DNA of 64,000 bases, taken from Oxyruncus cristatus. Its lineage: Eukaryota > Chordata > Aves > Passeriformes > Cotingidae. The notes below the pieces were generated by a model, which was not told the origin of the DNA, made no database searches, and worked only from the letters and a program-made list of their open reading frames with translations. The stretch's first letter is position 1, and the number at the start of each line of letters is the position of its first letter. Below, piece by piece: positions 1 to 12,426 of this stretch. The stretch covers positions 496,001-560,000 of the forward strand of contig VXAY01006823.1 of assembly GCA_013399855.1 (NCBI GenBank), written 5' to 3'. The position numbers and the translations under genes were made by a program.

Positions 1-342
1 AATGTTATATACTTCTATATTCACAACTTGCAAACTTACTGGAAAATATTTTACAGGTTTTGATAATAAATTCTTTCTATAACTCTTCCATAGGATTCTT
101 AATCCAATCACCATATTTACACATTGTATATCAGACTTAAATAAGACAGTTAAACTACTCTGGGCCTACTACAAACACACCACAATAAAAATTAACCATT
201 AAGGATTAAGTCTTGGATCCATCAAAGCAGTTTACCACATACATAATCTCATGGAATTTATCAATTCAACACATAATTAAGATCTTTACTGGACCAGATC
301 TTCAGGTTTTAATTGGAAAAAGATGGAAAAATTTAAACTGGC

Positions 343-453
343 TTTGTTGGGTTTGGAGGTTTTGTTGTTGTCATGTTTTGGGAAATTTTTGGGTTTTTTT
401 TTTTTGTTTGTTTTGGGGAACATGGTAGGGCTGTTTGTTTGGTTTGTGTTGGA
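343..453. repeat. T/G-rich low-complexity patch
   Basis: The + strand is almost free of A and C over most of this patch, with runs of GTTT and GTT and a T12 run near 395-405. Similar T/G-rich patches recur at 6134-6257, 8486-8537 and 43211-43259. It explains the short phenylalanine- and tryptophan-rich reading frames across it, which are not genes. Confidence 0.7.
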
Positions 454-1100
454 TTTTATTTAGGATGTATGACTCACTTGTTAGCACCATATTTAAATAT
501 CTTTCTGTCCTATATCTTGTACTTCTTGCAGTTATGTTGGACACAAAAGCTTCCCTCAAAAACTGGGACATATAAACATGCTACATAAACAAGTGGACTG
601 AGCAGAGAGACCATGAAACAGTGCATTGTAGAGCCAGTTCAGATTAATTTTTTTACCATTTGAAAGTCATAGCTGGGGTATGCTACTGATACCACCGAAT
701 GTCTGACAGACTTGTAACTTCCTCTGTTAAAAAAATGTTTCCTGAAATTTGTACAGAGAAGAAAACTGAAAAAGCTGAATGTGTATTTTTTCAGAAAGAC
801 TAATTTTAAAGTTTCCACTGTTCAGTAGATAACTTCTATATAAAAGTACATTATTTTTTGAAAATACTCACTGAGCTTCTTCCCAGTTTGGCCTTCTCAT
901 ATGTATTAAATGACAACACTAAGACTGCAAAATCACAAATTATCCATGAAGAAATACTATGAGATTACTTTCACATCAGTAAAATTTATCCTAATTGTCT
1001 TACAATAACCACTATCTGATACCAGCTTAGGAGTTCAAGATAAAATATTATATATCTTGTATTACTTCAATATATTTAAGATATCTAGACAGGTACTTGT

Positions 1101-1143
1101 AATAAAAATAAAAATAAATAATAATAAAAAATAATAAAAAAAT
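1101..1143. repeat. A-rich (AAT/AAAAT) low-complexity tract
   Basis: Irregular AAAAT and AAT units run for about 43 bp. It is a simple A-rich tract with no adjoining element that I recognise, so it is not obviously the tail of a retroposon. Confidence 0.75.
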
Positions 1144-2435
1144 CTTAATAATTCAATGAAGGGAAAAAGGCTTCTCCAACATTTTCACTTTCTAGAAATG
1201 TAGTATTATATAAAGGATGTTTCCATGCCAATGAGTGTCATCACAGCCAAACACAGATTTTAGTGCATTCTTTGTAACAGAAGCCAATCTGAACCATTTG
1301 AATTTTTTATTAGAGGAAAAATTACAGTTGAAGTCAGATGACTGAACACAAACCCAGATTGCAGAGACATTCCACTGCATGTGACTTCCCTCCACATGTT
1401 TAAGAAATGCAGTCATAGTTTTCTCTACTATTTTGGTGGCCTTAGTATCACCATGATTAAAATTACTGTGGCAGCTTGGTCTTTTTTCATTGCAGAATAC
1501 TTGCATTACTTTATTAAAACTGTTCTAAAAAAGTTACCATTACCTTTATACAAGTGAATAAATAAAAGAATGGAGACAAGCACTTTTTGTTACTATTCCT
1601 ATTCCAGCTCAGAATTTTAGTCCTGCTGCACAAACAGAAGGAAGCATCTGTCTTAGTGTACTGTGAATTCAATCAACAATTAACTTGTACAAGTTCAAGC
1701 ATGCTATTTTTGATCTACTAAGGAAACGTGCTTTGCAATTAAGTTGCCAACAGTCAATGCCACAGATTTGTTTTGAATGACATTCAAATCTTCCCAGGAA
1801 TACCGGAGTCCTTTCCTAATTGCCAGACGTTTTATTATTTAATAAAACATACAGTCATTTATTTTTATGCATAAATCACTGGGTAGCAATGAAGATTTTT
1901 AAGATAATTTTACCCAGTTTTCATCCTCTGAAACCTTTATTGAACATCTGCTTCCACAAAATGCTACCAATTAAGCATGGGATAACAAACTCAGTAGAAG
2001 CCCTTTTTTTACAGTAGACAAGCTGTGCACAGGAATGCCCTTCCTAATGGAGAAACCCTGTTTTGCAGAAGTTTCTTCTTTGATTTCCAGGAGCTGCAGA
2101 ATTAAACCCATATGACTGAACAAACACTCTGAGGCCAGTCCTAAAATCTTTTGCAACAACGGCAATTTTTTTGCCGTTCTGCTCGGTCAATCATAAACTG
2201 TCTTTCCTTCTTTGGGTCACTTTTCTGCCTTCACTTATATGAGTGAGAGAAGACACTTTTATTTAGATATTATACTATACAGCAAACAGCATGTCAAACA
2301 TATTTAGGACTCTTCTTCACAACGTGGAATTGATCCTGGCAGTGAAACCATGTAAGAGAGAGAATCAAAGATGATAAACATACAATGTCTCTATTTCTCA
2401 GCAAATAAAAACTACAAAAAGAAGCATAGCTAATA

Positions 2436-3025
2436 TCAACAATAGTGTGGCCAGCAGGACCAGGACAGTGATTGTCCCTCTGTACTCAGCACTGGGGAGG
2501 TCGCACCTCAAATCCTGTGTTCAGGTTTGGACGCCTCACTACAAGAAAGACATTGAGTGCTGGAGCTTGTCCAGAGAAGGTCAGTGAAGCTGGTGAAGGG
2601 TTTGGAGCACAAGTCTTATGAGGAGTGTCTAAGGGAACTTGGGTTGTTTAGTCTGAAGAAAAGGAAGTTCAGGGGGAATCTTACTGCTCTCTACAACTAT
2701 CTCAAAGGAGACTGTGACAAGCTGGTGGTTGATCTCTTCTCCCAGGTAACAAACAACAGGATGAGAAGAAATGTTCTTAAGTTGTGCCAGTGATGGTTTA
2801 GATTAGATATTAGAAAAGTTTCTTCCCTGAAAGGGTGGTCAGGCATTGGAATATGCTACCCAGGGAAGTGGTGGAGTAACCATCCCTGGAAACATTTGAA
2901 AGACATGTAGATATGGTGCTTAGGGATGCAGTTTAGAGGTAGATTGTCAGTGCTGAATTAATAGTTGGACTCAATAATCTTAATTGGAGGCTTTTCCAAA
3001 CTGAACAATTCTATGATTCTATTAC
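2436..3025 (+). mobile_element. CR1 LINE, 5'-truncated 3' end
   Basis: This is a non-LTR retrotransposon fragment of the CR1 family, the dominant LINE of birds. It enters at the sequence for the far C-terminus of ORF2 (start AATAGTGTGGCCAGCAGG) and continues through the conserved block about the group being shown as the CR1 3' third. The frame 2557-2793 encodes residues such as [17 protein letters not shown] and [15 protein letters not shown], the CR1 C-terminal signature. It ends in a short tail near 3005-3022 with ATTCTATGATTCTAT, the family's characteristic 8-mer repeat. Divergence from typical CR1 is visible throughout, so it is an old copy. It cannot move. Confidence 0.93.
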
Positions 3026-4423
3026 TGTGACTGCGGTGATACAGAAAAATTAGCACAGTTTAATATATGTATTGGTTTGTAGGATGGAGATTGCTTAGTT
3101 GGAGGTTAGATGTTACACTTAACTGTTGAACAAACAGGGTGTTGAAACTTCTTCTGTATTTGAATTAGAAAATATTTGAAAAATATATATGTACAATAGA
3201 GGTGTCTTTTTCAATGGATGCAATATGGTAACTCTAAGATGCATAAAGGCAAAAAACCAGCACACAGTCTGATTTTGCTGCCTCTAGGTAAGCAAAGATG
3301 GGTCTTATCTGACCAAATGCATACATATGGCACGTAAACATGTACAGCAGAGCTGGTCATAGCTTTGTAGTCAGTGGAAAGAAATAAATACACCTGGGAT
3401 TTGTTCAATCCTATTGTAAAATAGTTGTCAGAAATAGGCCACATGTTCTAAAAATTCCTTCAAAGCCTTAAATAACAATATTTTCTACAGAAATGTAAAT
3501 CTAAATCTATGAAATCATCATTTGTGCTGAATCTCATTTTCCCTTACAGTGCAGCAGTTAGGCTTGTGGACTTGTGCTTTTCCTGGCTCCTGCTGAGATC
3601 AGAATTTAAAAGTGCACTTATAGTAAGAGAAATGTCATGTTTACAATTCTCTTCAGCATGGTGAGAAGCAGGAAGTGACAGAAATAGTATTCTTGGATGA
3701 TATTGTAACAAGGGGCTCTCAGACACTATTCACATTATTCTTGATGGTTTGTCACAAGTGCCTTATATTATGGCTTTATGTATTTACAGAGTGGGTGAAA
3801 TGAAAACCAGTGGAATCCATCCATATTTTTTTTTCCATTAAAACGAAAAGGGTTTCCTATGACAAGATCCAAAAAGGAAGAAACACATTTAGCAAACAAA
3901 ACTTACGTTAAGAATGCTTTGCTGGAAATATTTATATTTTATTTCTGGAAATTCTACAAAATACAATTTCACAGTGGTGTCAGTTGAATTAAAGGGTCTC
4001 TGCATGTTAAGATATTGAAAGGAGGTCCAAGGTTATCCTTTCTGATGAATTTTGTTTAAAAGTACTTGACACATTTTGAAGTCTGCTTCTTCCAAAAGTC
4101 AAACAAAAACTGGTCTTTCTAAAAATTTCATGAAGTTCAGAAAAAACATCTTTTATAATGCTGAAGTAATACACAAAGTGCACAAGGAGGATATTCTTTC
4201 TAACTCTCAAGAAGTTGTATTATTTTTCCAGCAGGTAGCATACTATAATTCTGTATCTTTTCAATGAGGGTGCGTGAAACAAACTTGCAGTCACTTTGGT
4301 TAAGCATAGTGAAAATCTTATGGCATGGTAGGAGTACCAACCAAGTGCCTGTAGCCTGGGTTCTCCTAATAAGACTTTGAGATGCTGGATGAGAGTGCTG
4401 GGATCACTCATCTGGAATGTGAG
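3026..4423. other. Unique non-coding DNA between CR1 and LTR
   Basis: I see no gene or recognisable repeat. Short reading frames on both strands (60 to 94 codons) overlap each other and show no family signature. Confidence 0.55.
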
Positions 4424-5427
4424 TGTAGTGGATTGACCCTGGCTGGGTTCCTGAATTGAGATAAGGGCAGGGAGAGATCGCTCACTGGTTACCATCTTGG
4501 GCAAAACAGACTCGACTTGGGGATATTAATTGAATTTATTATTTACAAAATCAGAGCAGGATAATGAGAAGTAAAATAAGTCTTAAAAAAACACTTTTCC
4601 CCAACCACTCCCTCCTTCCTGAGGTCTATCTCCTCCCGCACAGTGACACAGGGAGACAGGGAGTGGGGGTCACAGTCAGTTCATCACATGTTGTTCCTGC
4701 TGCTGCTCAGGGAGATGAGACCCATACTCCAGCATGGGGTGTCTCTCACAGGAGACAGTCCTCCGTGAATTCCAGTGTGAGTCCATCCCACAGGCAACAG
4801 TTCTCCACAAACTGATCCAATTGCTCCACAGGGTGCAGTCCTTCAAGCACAGCCTGGTTCAGCAGGGTCCCACTCAGGGTCACAAGTCCTACCAGGAGAC
4901 CTGCCCCGGTGTGGGCTACTGCCTCTGCAGGCTGCAGGTCCCTGCCAGGAGCCTGCTCCAGCATGGATTTCCCACAGGTTCACAGCCTGGGCTGTGTGGG
5001 TCTTCTCCACAGGCTGCAGGTGGACCTCTGTGTCACCGTGGTCCTCCAGAGGCTGGAGGGGGACAGCTGCTTCACTGTGGTCTTCAGCACAGGCTGCAGG
5101 GGAATCTCTGTTCCAGTGCCTAGGGTACCTCCTCTCCCTCCTTCTCTACTGACCTTGGTGTCTGCAGAGATGTTCCTCTCACATATTCTCACTCTGCTCT
5201 TCTCTGGTTGTAATTAAATCTGCACGATGACTTTTTTTTTTTTTATTATTTTTATTTCTGAAGTGTGTTATCATGGAGACATTACCACTGTTTCTAATAG
5301 GCCCACCCTTATCCCTCGGTCTGAGGGATTGGCTCTGCTGGACATGACAGAAGCTTCTGGCAGCTCCTCCCAGAAACCACCCCTGTTGCCCCCCACTACC
5401 AAAACCTGACCATGCAAAGCCAGTACA
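4424..5427 (-). mobile_element. Solo LTR of an avian endogenous retrovirus (ERVL-like)
   Basis: The element is bounded by TG at 4424 and CA at 5427. Its sense strand is minus: it begins TGTACTGGCTTTGCATGG (5427 downwards) and ends with GGGTCAATCCACTACA at 4424, the ends of a widespread bird ERV LTR family. An AATAAA polyadenylation signal lies on the minus strand at 4540-4535. The flanks GTGAG (4419-4423) and GTGGG (5428-5432) look like a 5-bp target duplication with one change, the length typical of ERVL-type integrases. No gag, pol or env remains between here and the next repeat, so it is a solo LTR. The interior holds diverged tandem copies of a short block (near 4730-5110: roughly 'bystander' copies of a CACAGG-CTGCAG motif), normal for this family. 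Reading frames inside are not genes. Confidence 0.88.
4535..4540 (-). promoter_or_regulatory. LTR polyadenylation signal AATAAA
   Basis: The + strand reads TTTATT, giving AATAAA on the sense (minus) strand of the LTR, about 115 bp before its 3' end. Whether it is still used cannot be told from sequence. Confidence 0.6.
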
Positions 5428-7507
5428 GTGGGATACATGTATTTCTTGCTTTTCTGAATGTTTGGTTTTGATTCTAATGTAGTAAACAAAATTATGTCTT
5501 AAGCTGTTATACCAGAGAAAAAAACAAACAGCTCATCTAAAGCTGCTCTTTTGCCACCTGGTGAAAAAATTGCCTCTTTTCCACTATACCTACTGAACTC
5601 CTTGTGGGAAAATGCTTTAATACTCTTAGTCTTCTAGGGCCTAATTAGTATTTAGTTCCTATTCAAACTTTTGAAGCTAACCTGTGGTTTTTTTCCCTCA
5701 GAGTGGGTTAGCTAATGTAGTCAGTCAGACAGTGTAAGGCGCCAGTAGCCTCGGGGGATGCACGGTGACAAGTAGCTGGAGTGGAAAACTCTCAGCACAA
5801 TGGAGACAAGAAGAGGACAGCTGTCCTCAACCTACTCCCTGCAGAGAGCCTGCTAAAGGCAGACAGACAGGCTGAACCTGAGTGAGATGTTTGTCTCTTC
5901 AACACATACTCTAACCTGTGAACTTCTATGTAAATGGGAACACCGCACAGCACTCCCCAGGAAAAAAGCCTTCTTTCTTTAGCCTACAAGTGCTCCTCCT
6001 TGCCTTTCATCTTCTCTCTCTCATCAGAAGTAAAGTACAATTGAATGGCAGAGTTTGTGAAAATAAAAAAGTATTTGGAGAATAGAAATGCTGATTGTTA
6101 TGGGTAGATTTTAAATGATAGATCTTTAATTTTGCTGTGTGTGTTTTTTTTTGTTTGTTTGTTTGTTTGTTTTTGGTTTTGTTTTTGTTTGGTTGGGGGT
6201 TTTTTTGTGTGGTTTTGTTTTTGTGGGTTTTTTCGGGGGTTGGTTTTTTTTTTTTTGACTCTTTTGTGTTTTCAGGTTGACAGCTGGAACACCACTGATG
6301 CTATAAGACCTGATTACTGTTGGAATGAATTCTGGTCACTGAAGTTCATAATATGGTTTTGGCTCTCTGTCTCTCCCATTGTGTATGTGATGGCCACCAG
6401 TGACACGAGAAATATCTCTCTGTACAACCAGACCCACTGAGCCAGATAAACCTTTGCCAACTCTCCCGATTCTTTGTTCTCAGGCAGCAAAGCTGATGTA
6501 TTTCAAAACCACAGCAAGGAAAACTTTTTACACTAGTCTTTATAATGAACCAAGTCAATGAGGAAGGAAAAAAGTAAATATATAAAATAATTTCACTAGT
6601 TTTCCCCCATATTCCTGATTATCCACTCAAATCTCTTTTACTCTTGCTTGTTAAAAATCCCAACAGAAATGAACAAAGTTAACTTCTCTCTACTCAGCTT
6701 CTCTTTCCGCATCACTCATGACACAGATATTATTTGATTCCTGACTTCAGACCTGTTTTATTTGTTTCTGACAACCTCTTCTCTTTTTCATCAGACGCTA
6801 GAAAAACTGACATTCTTTCTCTGAAGAACAGATTTCTGGTTTAGCTTTCATGACCCAAAGTGAGAACTCCTTCATCACTGGAGTTTGTTCACAGAAACAA
6901 TGTACTCCAGAGTGATGATACTTTTTAGAAACATTTTTTAACTGATGGCTCAAGTAATTAGGACAAGTATGATGTCCCCACAAGTCACTATTTTGCTTCT
7001 GAACCAGAACCCAAGTAAATGAATGTTATTATTATTTATGTGGCTTTGTGGGTTTTGTATGAATGATTGACATTTGCATCATTAAAGCCAATATATTTAA
7101 TTGACACATCTGTTAGGAAATTTGGAAGTGGTTGGACACTGAAGGATTACTATTTTACCACTAAAAATTATTATGATTGATGAAAATTAGCAAATTTTGG
7201 CTGCACGGGTTTTCTACAGATTGTTTCACAATTGACTTGAGACCTTTGGATTTATCAGTCCAGTACATATCATAGCAGCAGCTCATATTTTGAAGGTGTG
7301 GTCTTCTGGTAAGCATTTTAGGCAAATGCATACCTGTACCTCTCAAAACTTTGGTTTTGTAGGTATAATTACAGATCAGAATAGTACAGAGGGAAAGGAA
7401 AAAAAATTACATCCTAATAGTTGAAAACAAATTCATTAAGCAAAGGATGACCTGCTTTACAGTTTGTACTGGTTAAAATGGACTTAGAGCCCGATTATTT
7501 CCTCCCA
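5428..7507. other. Unique DNA with a T/G-rich tract, no gene seen
   Basis: No coding exon recognised. The part 5690-6060 is less AT-rich and holds a few CpG (for example GGCGCC near 5739), so it could be a degraded LTR or other old insertion, but I could not match it to a family. The T/G-rich tract at 6134-6257 is listed separately. Confidence 0.5.
6134..6257. repeat. (GTTT)n and T/G-rich low-complexity tract
   Basis: About 124 bp of the + strand contain almost only T and G, starting with GTGTGT, then five pure GTTT units at about 6152-6171, then irregular TTTTG/GGGG runs to a T14 run ending near 6256. Such tracts expand by slippage and are prone to sequencing error. Confidence 0.9.
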
Positions 7508-8107
7508 TGTGCCAGGTTTAAACCCAGCTGGCAACTCAGCCCCACTCAGCTGCTCACTCACTTCTCCCTGCAGTTGAATGGGGAAGAGAATTGGAAGAGT
7601 AAAAGTGAGAAAACTCATGGGTTGAGGTAAAGAGAGTTTAATAGGTAAAGCAAAAGCCATACAAACAAGCAAAACAAAGCAAAGCAAAGCAAGGAGTTCT
7701 TTCACTGCTTCCTGTAAGCAGGCAGGTGTTCAGTCATTCCCAGGAAAGCAGGGCTCCATCACATGCAAATTTGGAAAGACAAGTGGCATCACTCTGAATG
7801 TCCCTGCCTTCCTTCTTCTTCCCCAAATTTATGTGCTGAGCAATGTCACCATATGATATAGAATATGCCTGTGGTCAGTTGGGGTCACCTGTCCTGGCTC
7901 TGTCGTCTTCCAGCTCCTTGGGCATCCCCATCCTCCTCGCTGTTGGGGTGGGATAAGAGGCAGAAAAGTCCTTGATGGTTTGTAAAGGTTGCTCAGCAGT
8001 AACAAAAACATCCGTGTTTCTCAACACAGTTTGAAGCACAAATCCAAAACATAGCCCAATGCTAGTCACTATGAAGGAAAATAACTCTACCCCGAGCAAA
8101 AGCAGCA
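7508..8107 (-). mobile_element. Avian ERV solo LTR, second family
   Basis: The sense strand is minus. It starts TGCTGCTTTTGCTCGGGG at 8107 and includes the block ATGTTTTGGATTTGTGCTTC, then the GGTCAGTTGGGGTCAC-equivalent region near 7877, a decayed TATA-like ACATAAATT near 7830-7840, and TATTAAACTCTC near 7640. It ends GGTTTAAACCTGGCACA. This order matches an LTR family that is common in bird genomes and distinct from the one at 4424-5427. Length, about 600 bp, is close to full for the family. No internal retroviral sequence adjoins it, and no clear target duplication is visible, so the exact ends carry an uncertainty of a few bases. Reading frames across it (for example 7875-8108 and 8062-8466) are not genes. 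Confidence 0.85.
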
Positions 8108-9298
8108 AAGCATGCCAAATCCATACTTGCTCTATGCTTTTGTTTGTTTGTCTCTTCGCTTGTTTTCACTTTGTGGTCCTCTGCTTTGGAAATGATTTTT
8201 CCAAGTCTGTGTATTTCCATGAGGAATGTTAGTTTTGTGTGAAAATTAGTCTTATAAAAAAAAAAAAAATAGGGAAAAACTATAAAAGAACGCTGAATAG
8301 TATACACCAAGTATTTTTCAGGGTTTATTTGCCTGTGATAAAGATTTGCAGACCTGAATGAATGCAACTCCAGGTCTACAGCGCAACAAAGGAAAAATAA
8401 ACTGAAAAAAATTAAATAATATCTTTTCACTTTACAGACAATTATTTCAGGACTCTGAAGGTCCATATTATAAAGTTAGAGTATCTTTTTTTTGTTTGTT
8501 TGTTTGTTTTTTTGTTTTGTTTTGGTTTTTTTTGTTTCTCCCAAACTTTTGGGTAACAGTATTGATGGCAGTTGGAAATCAAAGGAGATTTCACATTCAC
8601 TTCTGTATGCTAAAATAGCTCAATAAAATAGAGCACTCTTATTATGATGGCAGGAGTGTTTTTCGGTATGAAAGCTCTCTCAAGTGTGTGTCTTAGTTGC
8701 TGAAAACCTTTTCCTCTGGCCTTGACAAAAACAGTATTGGCTCGCCCTATTTTTTCATAAACTCATTTCTGTAGTATTTCTCTTCACTCCCAATCATTTT
8801 CAAACTCTATGCTCAATGGCTAGTTTTGTTTATGAATGTATTTTCATTTTTCTCAGCTGCTGCACTTGCAGATCTCTATATGGTATTACAGAGGCTCTTA
8901 TTTTTCACCTGTGCTTTTGAATAACACTTATATTTTGAGAAGTGACCTCTGTTATGGCTGTTCAACTTGAATAGATGTTTGGAGGTGAATGATTTACTCT
9001 CTAAAAGTGTCTTTTCTCTTCATATGGAACGGCAGCTTGATTAAAAAGTTCAGACAGACACTAAACTTCCAAAAACTTCACTAAACAGCTAAAAAATAGA
9101 CATGTTAAACGACACTATCTATATTGGAGGTAGATATACTGGTAATCTAGGTAATTGCTTGTAGACAACTATGTGAGAACAACTAAGGTACCCGCCTTCA
9201 TCTGGATCTGATTCCTGACCAATAGCAAACATACATTTTATCCCTGGTGTTTTTCCACCACACAGCCCCCTGAGGATTCAAGTCTCTGAAGGACTTAC
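8108..9298. other. Unique AT-rich DNA, no gene seen
   Basis: Apart from an A13 run near 8256-8268 and the T/G tract at 8486-8537 I recognise nothing. The 134-codon minus frame at 8062-8466 starts in the LTR and is low-complexity in part; it is not supported as a gene. Confidence 0.55.
8486..8537. repeat. (GTTT)n / T-rich simple repeat
   Basis: T8 followed by four GTTT units and irregular T-G runs. It is a simple sequence with no retroposon body attached. Confidence 0.85.
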
Positions 9299-9345
9299 TG
9301 TTGTGGTTCAACCCCAGCCAACAAGAAGGTACAATGCAGCTGCTC
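9299..9345 (-). mobile_element. Short relic of the second LTR family (3' terminus)
   Basis: The + strand reads TGTTGTGGTTCAACCCCAGC and continues ACAAGAAGG...GCAGCTGCTCAGTAC, which corresponds to the antisense of the last ~45 bp of the LTR family seen at 7508-8107 (compare 7508-7555). The remainder is deleted or unrecognisable. It lies about 1.2 kb from the larger copy in the same orientation. Confidence 0.6.
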
Positions 9346-10834
9346 AGTACATCTTCCAAAATTAGAAAGACAGATATCTATCTAAAACTATTGAAGAAAG
9401 TGGGCAAAGAGTTTTTCGTGGTGTGGACATTGCTTAAATGTCCTTTAACTTTCCTAGCAGGTTAGGAGGACACTGGTATCATGGGGCAGATGGGAACTTG
9501 TTATAAATGTAATAGATATTTTGAGTTAGTTTGTGTATCTCTAAGTGATCATTCAGACAGAATTATAGCTCTAGGTGTGTTGAGATTTTGTTTCCTCTAA
9601 AGTATTATATTTCCTACTTACATCATAACAGATAAAATCAACCCTGGAGCTCAGTAGGAATGAGTTAACTCAATGATACCCAGTGCAAAAGCAGTAGGAC
9701 CATGTCTGTCTGTGTATCTTAGGGGTTTTCTTAAAGATAGGATTTTTTCAGAACTTCATTTATTTCTCCTTCACTTGTTGTTGCAACACGTATAATGAAC
9801 CAAGTTGCACTAGATTACTTAGAAATATACATCACTGAGAGCCAAAGGTGCTGCTGGATCCTTTCATGGAACTGAGAGATCTGATAAAGAGAGAAAACCT
9901 GGACTGAAGAAATGGAATGTAATGAATGCTCTGTTGGGGAACCTGTCACATCTCACTGGACCGTTATGTGTCATATCATATCATAAACATAATCTCCTGA
10001 AATCCTATTCCAGAAATCCAAAGCTGGTTTTACAAAGGACTGCATGGAAGCCACATAGTTTAGAAATTACTGTGCTTTCTACACACAGTAGGAACATACC
10101 ACAGAGATATAATGAACTAGGCTGCAGTAGTCCTGTATTTTATATATTAGAAAATAAGTTTCACATTTTATAGAAAGTGAATTCACTGGAAAGAGTTGTG
10201 ATTTACATATTGAAAGGTGAAATGTCCTAGTTGGAGATAGAATTACAATTCTTGATGACACTCATAACTGAATATCTGACAAAGTAGAATACAAGTAGAT
10301 TACTTTGAAAGCAGCAATTAGAGAGGCAAATCCTTTTTTTGCTAAGCAGTGTTCACAGTTTTTCCCGAACATTCTTCTTTGACTTCCCCAAACATCTATG
10401 TTTAGGTATACATATAAAGAGAGAAGAAAATGCTTTTCTCTTTTGGATATTAATCCCATTTTTCTAGACAGAGACACTGTGTATGATCAGAGTACACTAG
10501 GAAAGCCCTAGAAAGTCAGCAAGTATAATGTAAATGGCTAACCTCCAAAATCATGAAGCAAATCAAGAGGCTCTTCTTACATCAATTAAATAGTATTTTC
10601 TCAAGAAAATGTTGAGCTTTATTTATTTGGGGATTGTTTCACTTATGATTAGGCATGAGAAGAGAGGAATTATTATTTGTCTTCATTTAGGAATCTCTCA
10701 GATAATTATTTTGATTATTTGTTGTTATCTTCATTATAATCTCTGGCAAACTAATACTCCTGTGTTTTCATCTTGCCTTTGTTACTGTGGCACTTTTGCA
10801 ATTAATACCTTCTTCCATTCACAGCTACAATTAG

Positions 10835-10960
10835 GCAATAATTGCCCCTTGACAGATGGTAAACTGAAGGCCAAAGGTGCTGAAAGAAGTTTCACTACTA
10901 CAAAGCAGTGTAGTGGGACAACTAGCAAGGTCACTTGCTTCCCCAGACCTGGGCATGTCT
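10835..10960 (-). mobile_element. Possible MIR-like SINE relic
   Basis: The stretch GACAGATGGTAAACTGAAGG followed after about 70 bp by CTAGCAAGGTCACTTGC resembles, in order, the antisense MIR core (CAGATGAGGAAACTGAGGC ... AAGGTCACACAGC). The match is short and the spacing is off, so chance is a real alternative. Confidence 0.25.
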
Positions 10961-12400
10961 GAGAATGAAATCCACCAACACACAGTAGCTTGACCATTGC
11001 AAAGTCCTGAGTATGGGGTGGATCTTAACCCTGACCCCACTGTTTGGTGTAAGCCTTAGTCCACAGAATAGTCTGGTGCATTCTCCTGAAAAAGGAAATA
11101 GGAACCTTGTATTTGAAAAAAAACCCCACACAGGCTACATGAAAGCAGGAAAAGGAAAGAGTACAGGAGGATTTTTTTTTTTTTCTTCTAAATATGACTA
11201 GTGGGAAATCTTTCCCCACAGATTTATGAGAAAATACTCACCTTTCATCCACAAGCCTGTTTCCAGGGCTCATTCTGTTATTGACAGATTTCCGACCTGT
11301 ATTTCCTAACTTTTAAGACTAATGTTAAGGCATAGATTCAACAATGAGACCATATCATGGCTGAACAGCTAGATTACAAAATAATTTGAGACAAGGCAGA
11401 TCTAGGAATGCCTTTCTGAAATTGCCATGAAAAATGGATGAATAACGGGAAAAGTATTTAGGTACCTAATCCAATTTATACAAATAATATAATTTTGAAG
11501 TGATAAGCAATTTCATACAAATGGCAAAACATCAATAAATATAATAGGATCCACACAAAGCACGTGGCTAACTTGGTAGTATATTGAATAGTACTTTATG
11601 TTCCATATTGTTATAACTAGGTTTAATATGAAAGATTGTGGGTATTTCTATTGTAAAAAGATTTTTCACTGCAGTTTCTGAAACAGTACCTTGCTATATG
11701 ATGTCTCAAATAAAGGCACAGACTAAGTTACAATTATTTCAGCCTGCAAAGTCACCCGGAGAGGTTTTTGTTAGCTGAGTCTTCATATTTAAACATATTT
11801 ATGGAAATGATGTTACTTAAAAATGAAATTAGGTGTATACGTACAGAGGAAATCTCCAGGCTATTACAGCAAAGTGGATTATTACTTCATTTTATGAACC
11901 ATGATGCTATTGAAGAAGATGACTTTAAGCGATACTTCTTGTACAATAACAATAACAAAATCACAAAAGCGTAAATGACTGAGCAAACCATCTTCTCCAG
12001 AAAGCCATGTAACGTTATACTCACAATTATGTATCTGCTGTAAGTCTTCACACTAGAGAAAATTCCTTCAAAGCCAGCACTTAAAGGCTTCTAGGAGAAT
12101 TTAAATGTGTTAGGAGCATTTATTTTCTTTCTTAAAATGCACTTGCCCTTTTCAGGATGTGAAAATTGAGAGTGACAATAATTCTTGGTAATTAAATGAA
12201 CTATGTAAAGTACTGAGAGAAACAGAGAAAAATAGTACGTGATTTGTTTTCACAAAGCAGTGCAACTTCAAATTCTTTTTTGCACACTATAAATCCTCCA
12301 CATAAGTTATGTCATATTGTGGCTGCCATCTAAGAATAAGAATGTATTTATAGTGACTTGTGCATTTTCACTATAAAATCCACTTCAAACTTCTCATGTA

Positions 12401-12426
12401 TTTCCTAATAAAATTTCCTAATAAAA
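12401..12426. repeat. Perfect 13-bp tandem duplication
   Basis: TTTCCTAATAAAA occurs twice head to tail without mismatch (12401-12413 and 12414-12426). Identity of the copies suggests a recent slippage duplication. Each copy contains AATAAA, giving two adjacent potential polyadenylation hexamers, though no transcript end is otherwise indicated. Confidence 0.9.

Larger units (their letters stand above)
1..2435. other. Unique AT-rich non-coding DNA
   Basis: No gene, RNA gene or interspersed repeat could be recognised here. The stretch holds a G/T-rich patch around 343-453 and an A-rich patch around 1101-1143, listed separately. Reading frames are at most about 100 codons, overlap one another on both strands and resemble no known protein family. 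It could be intron or intergenic spacer; the sequence alone does not decide. Confidence 0.6.

Noticed and set aside
2158..2178. Perfect 8-bp hairpin AACGGCAA-T5-TTGCCGTT resembling a bacterial terminator
   Set aside because: The context is vertebrate nuclear DNA, where such terminators do not act; an 8-bp stem is expected by chance.
4564..5217. Overlapping frames of 70-129 codons on both strands
   Set aside because: They lie wholly inside the solo LTR, whose G+C-rich repeated blocks lower the stop-codon density.
8062..8466. 134-codon minus frame
   Set aside because: It starts in unique AT-rich DNA and runs into the end of an LTR, is partly low-complexity, and has no family match.
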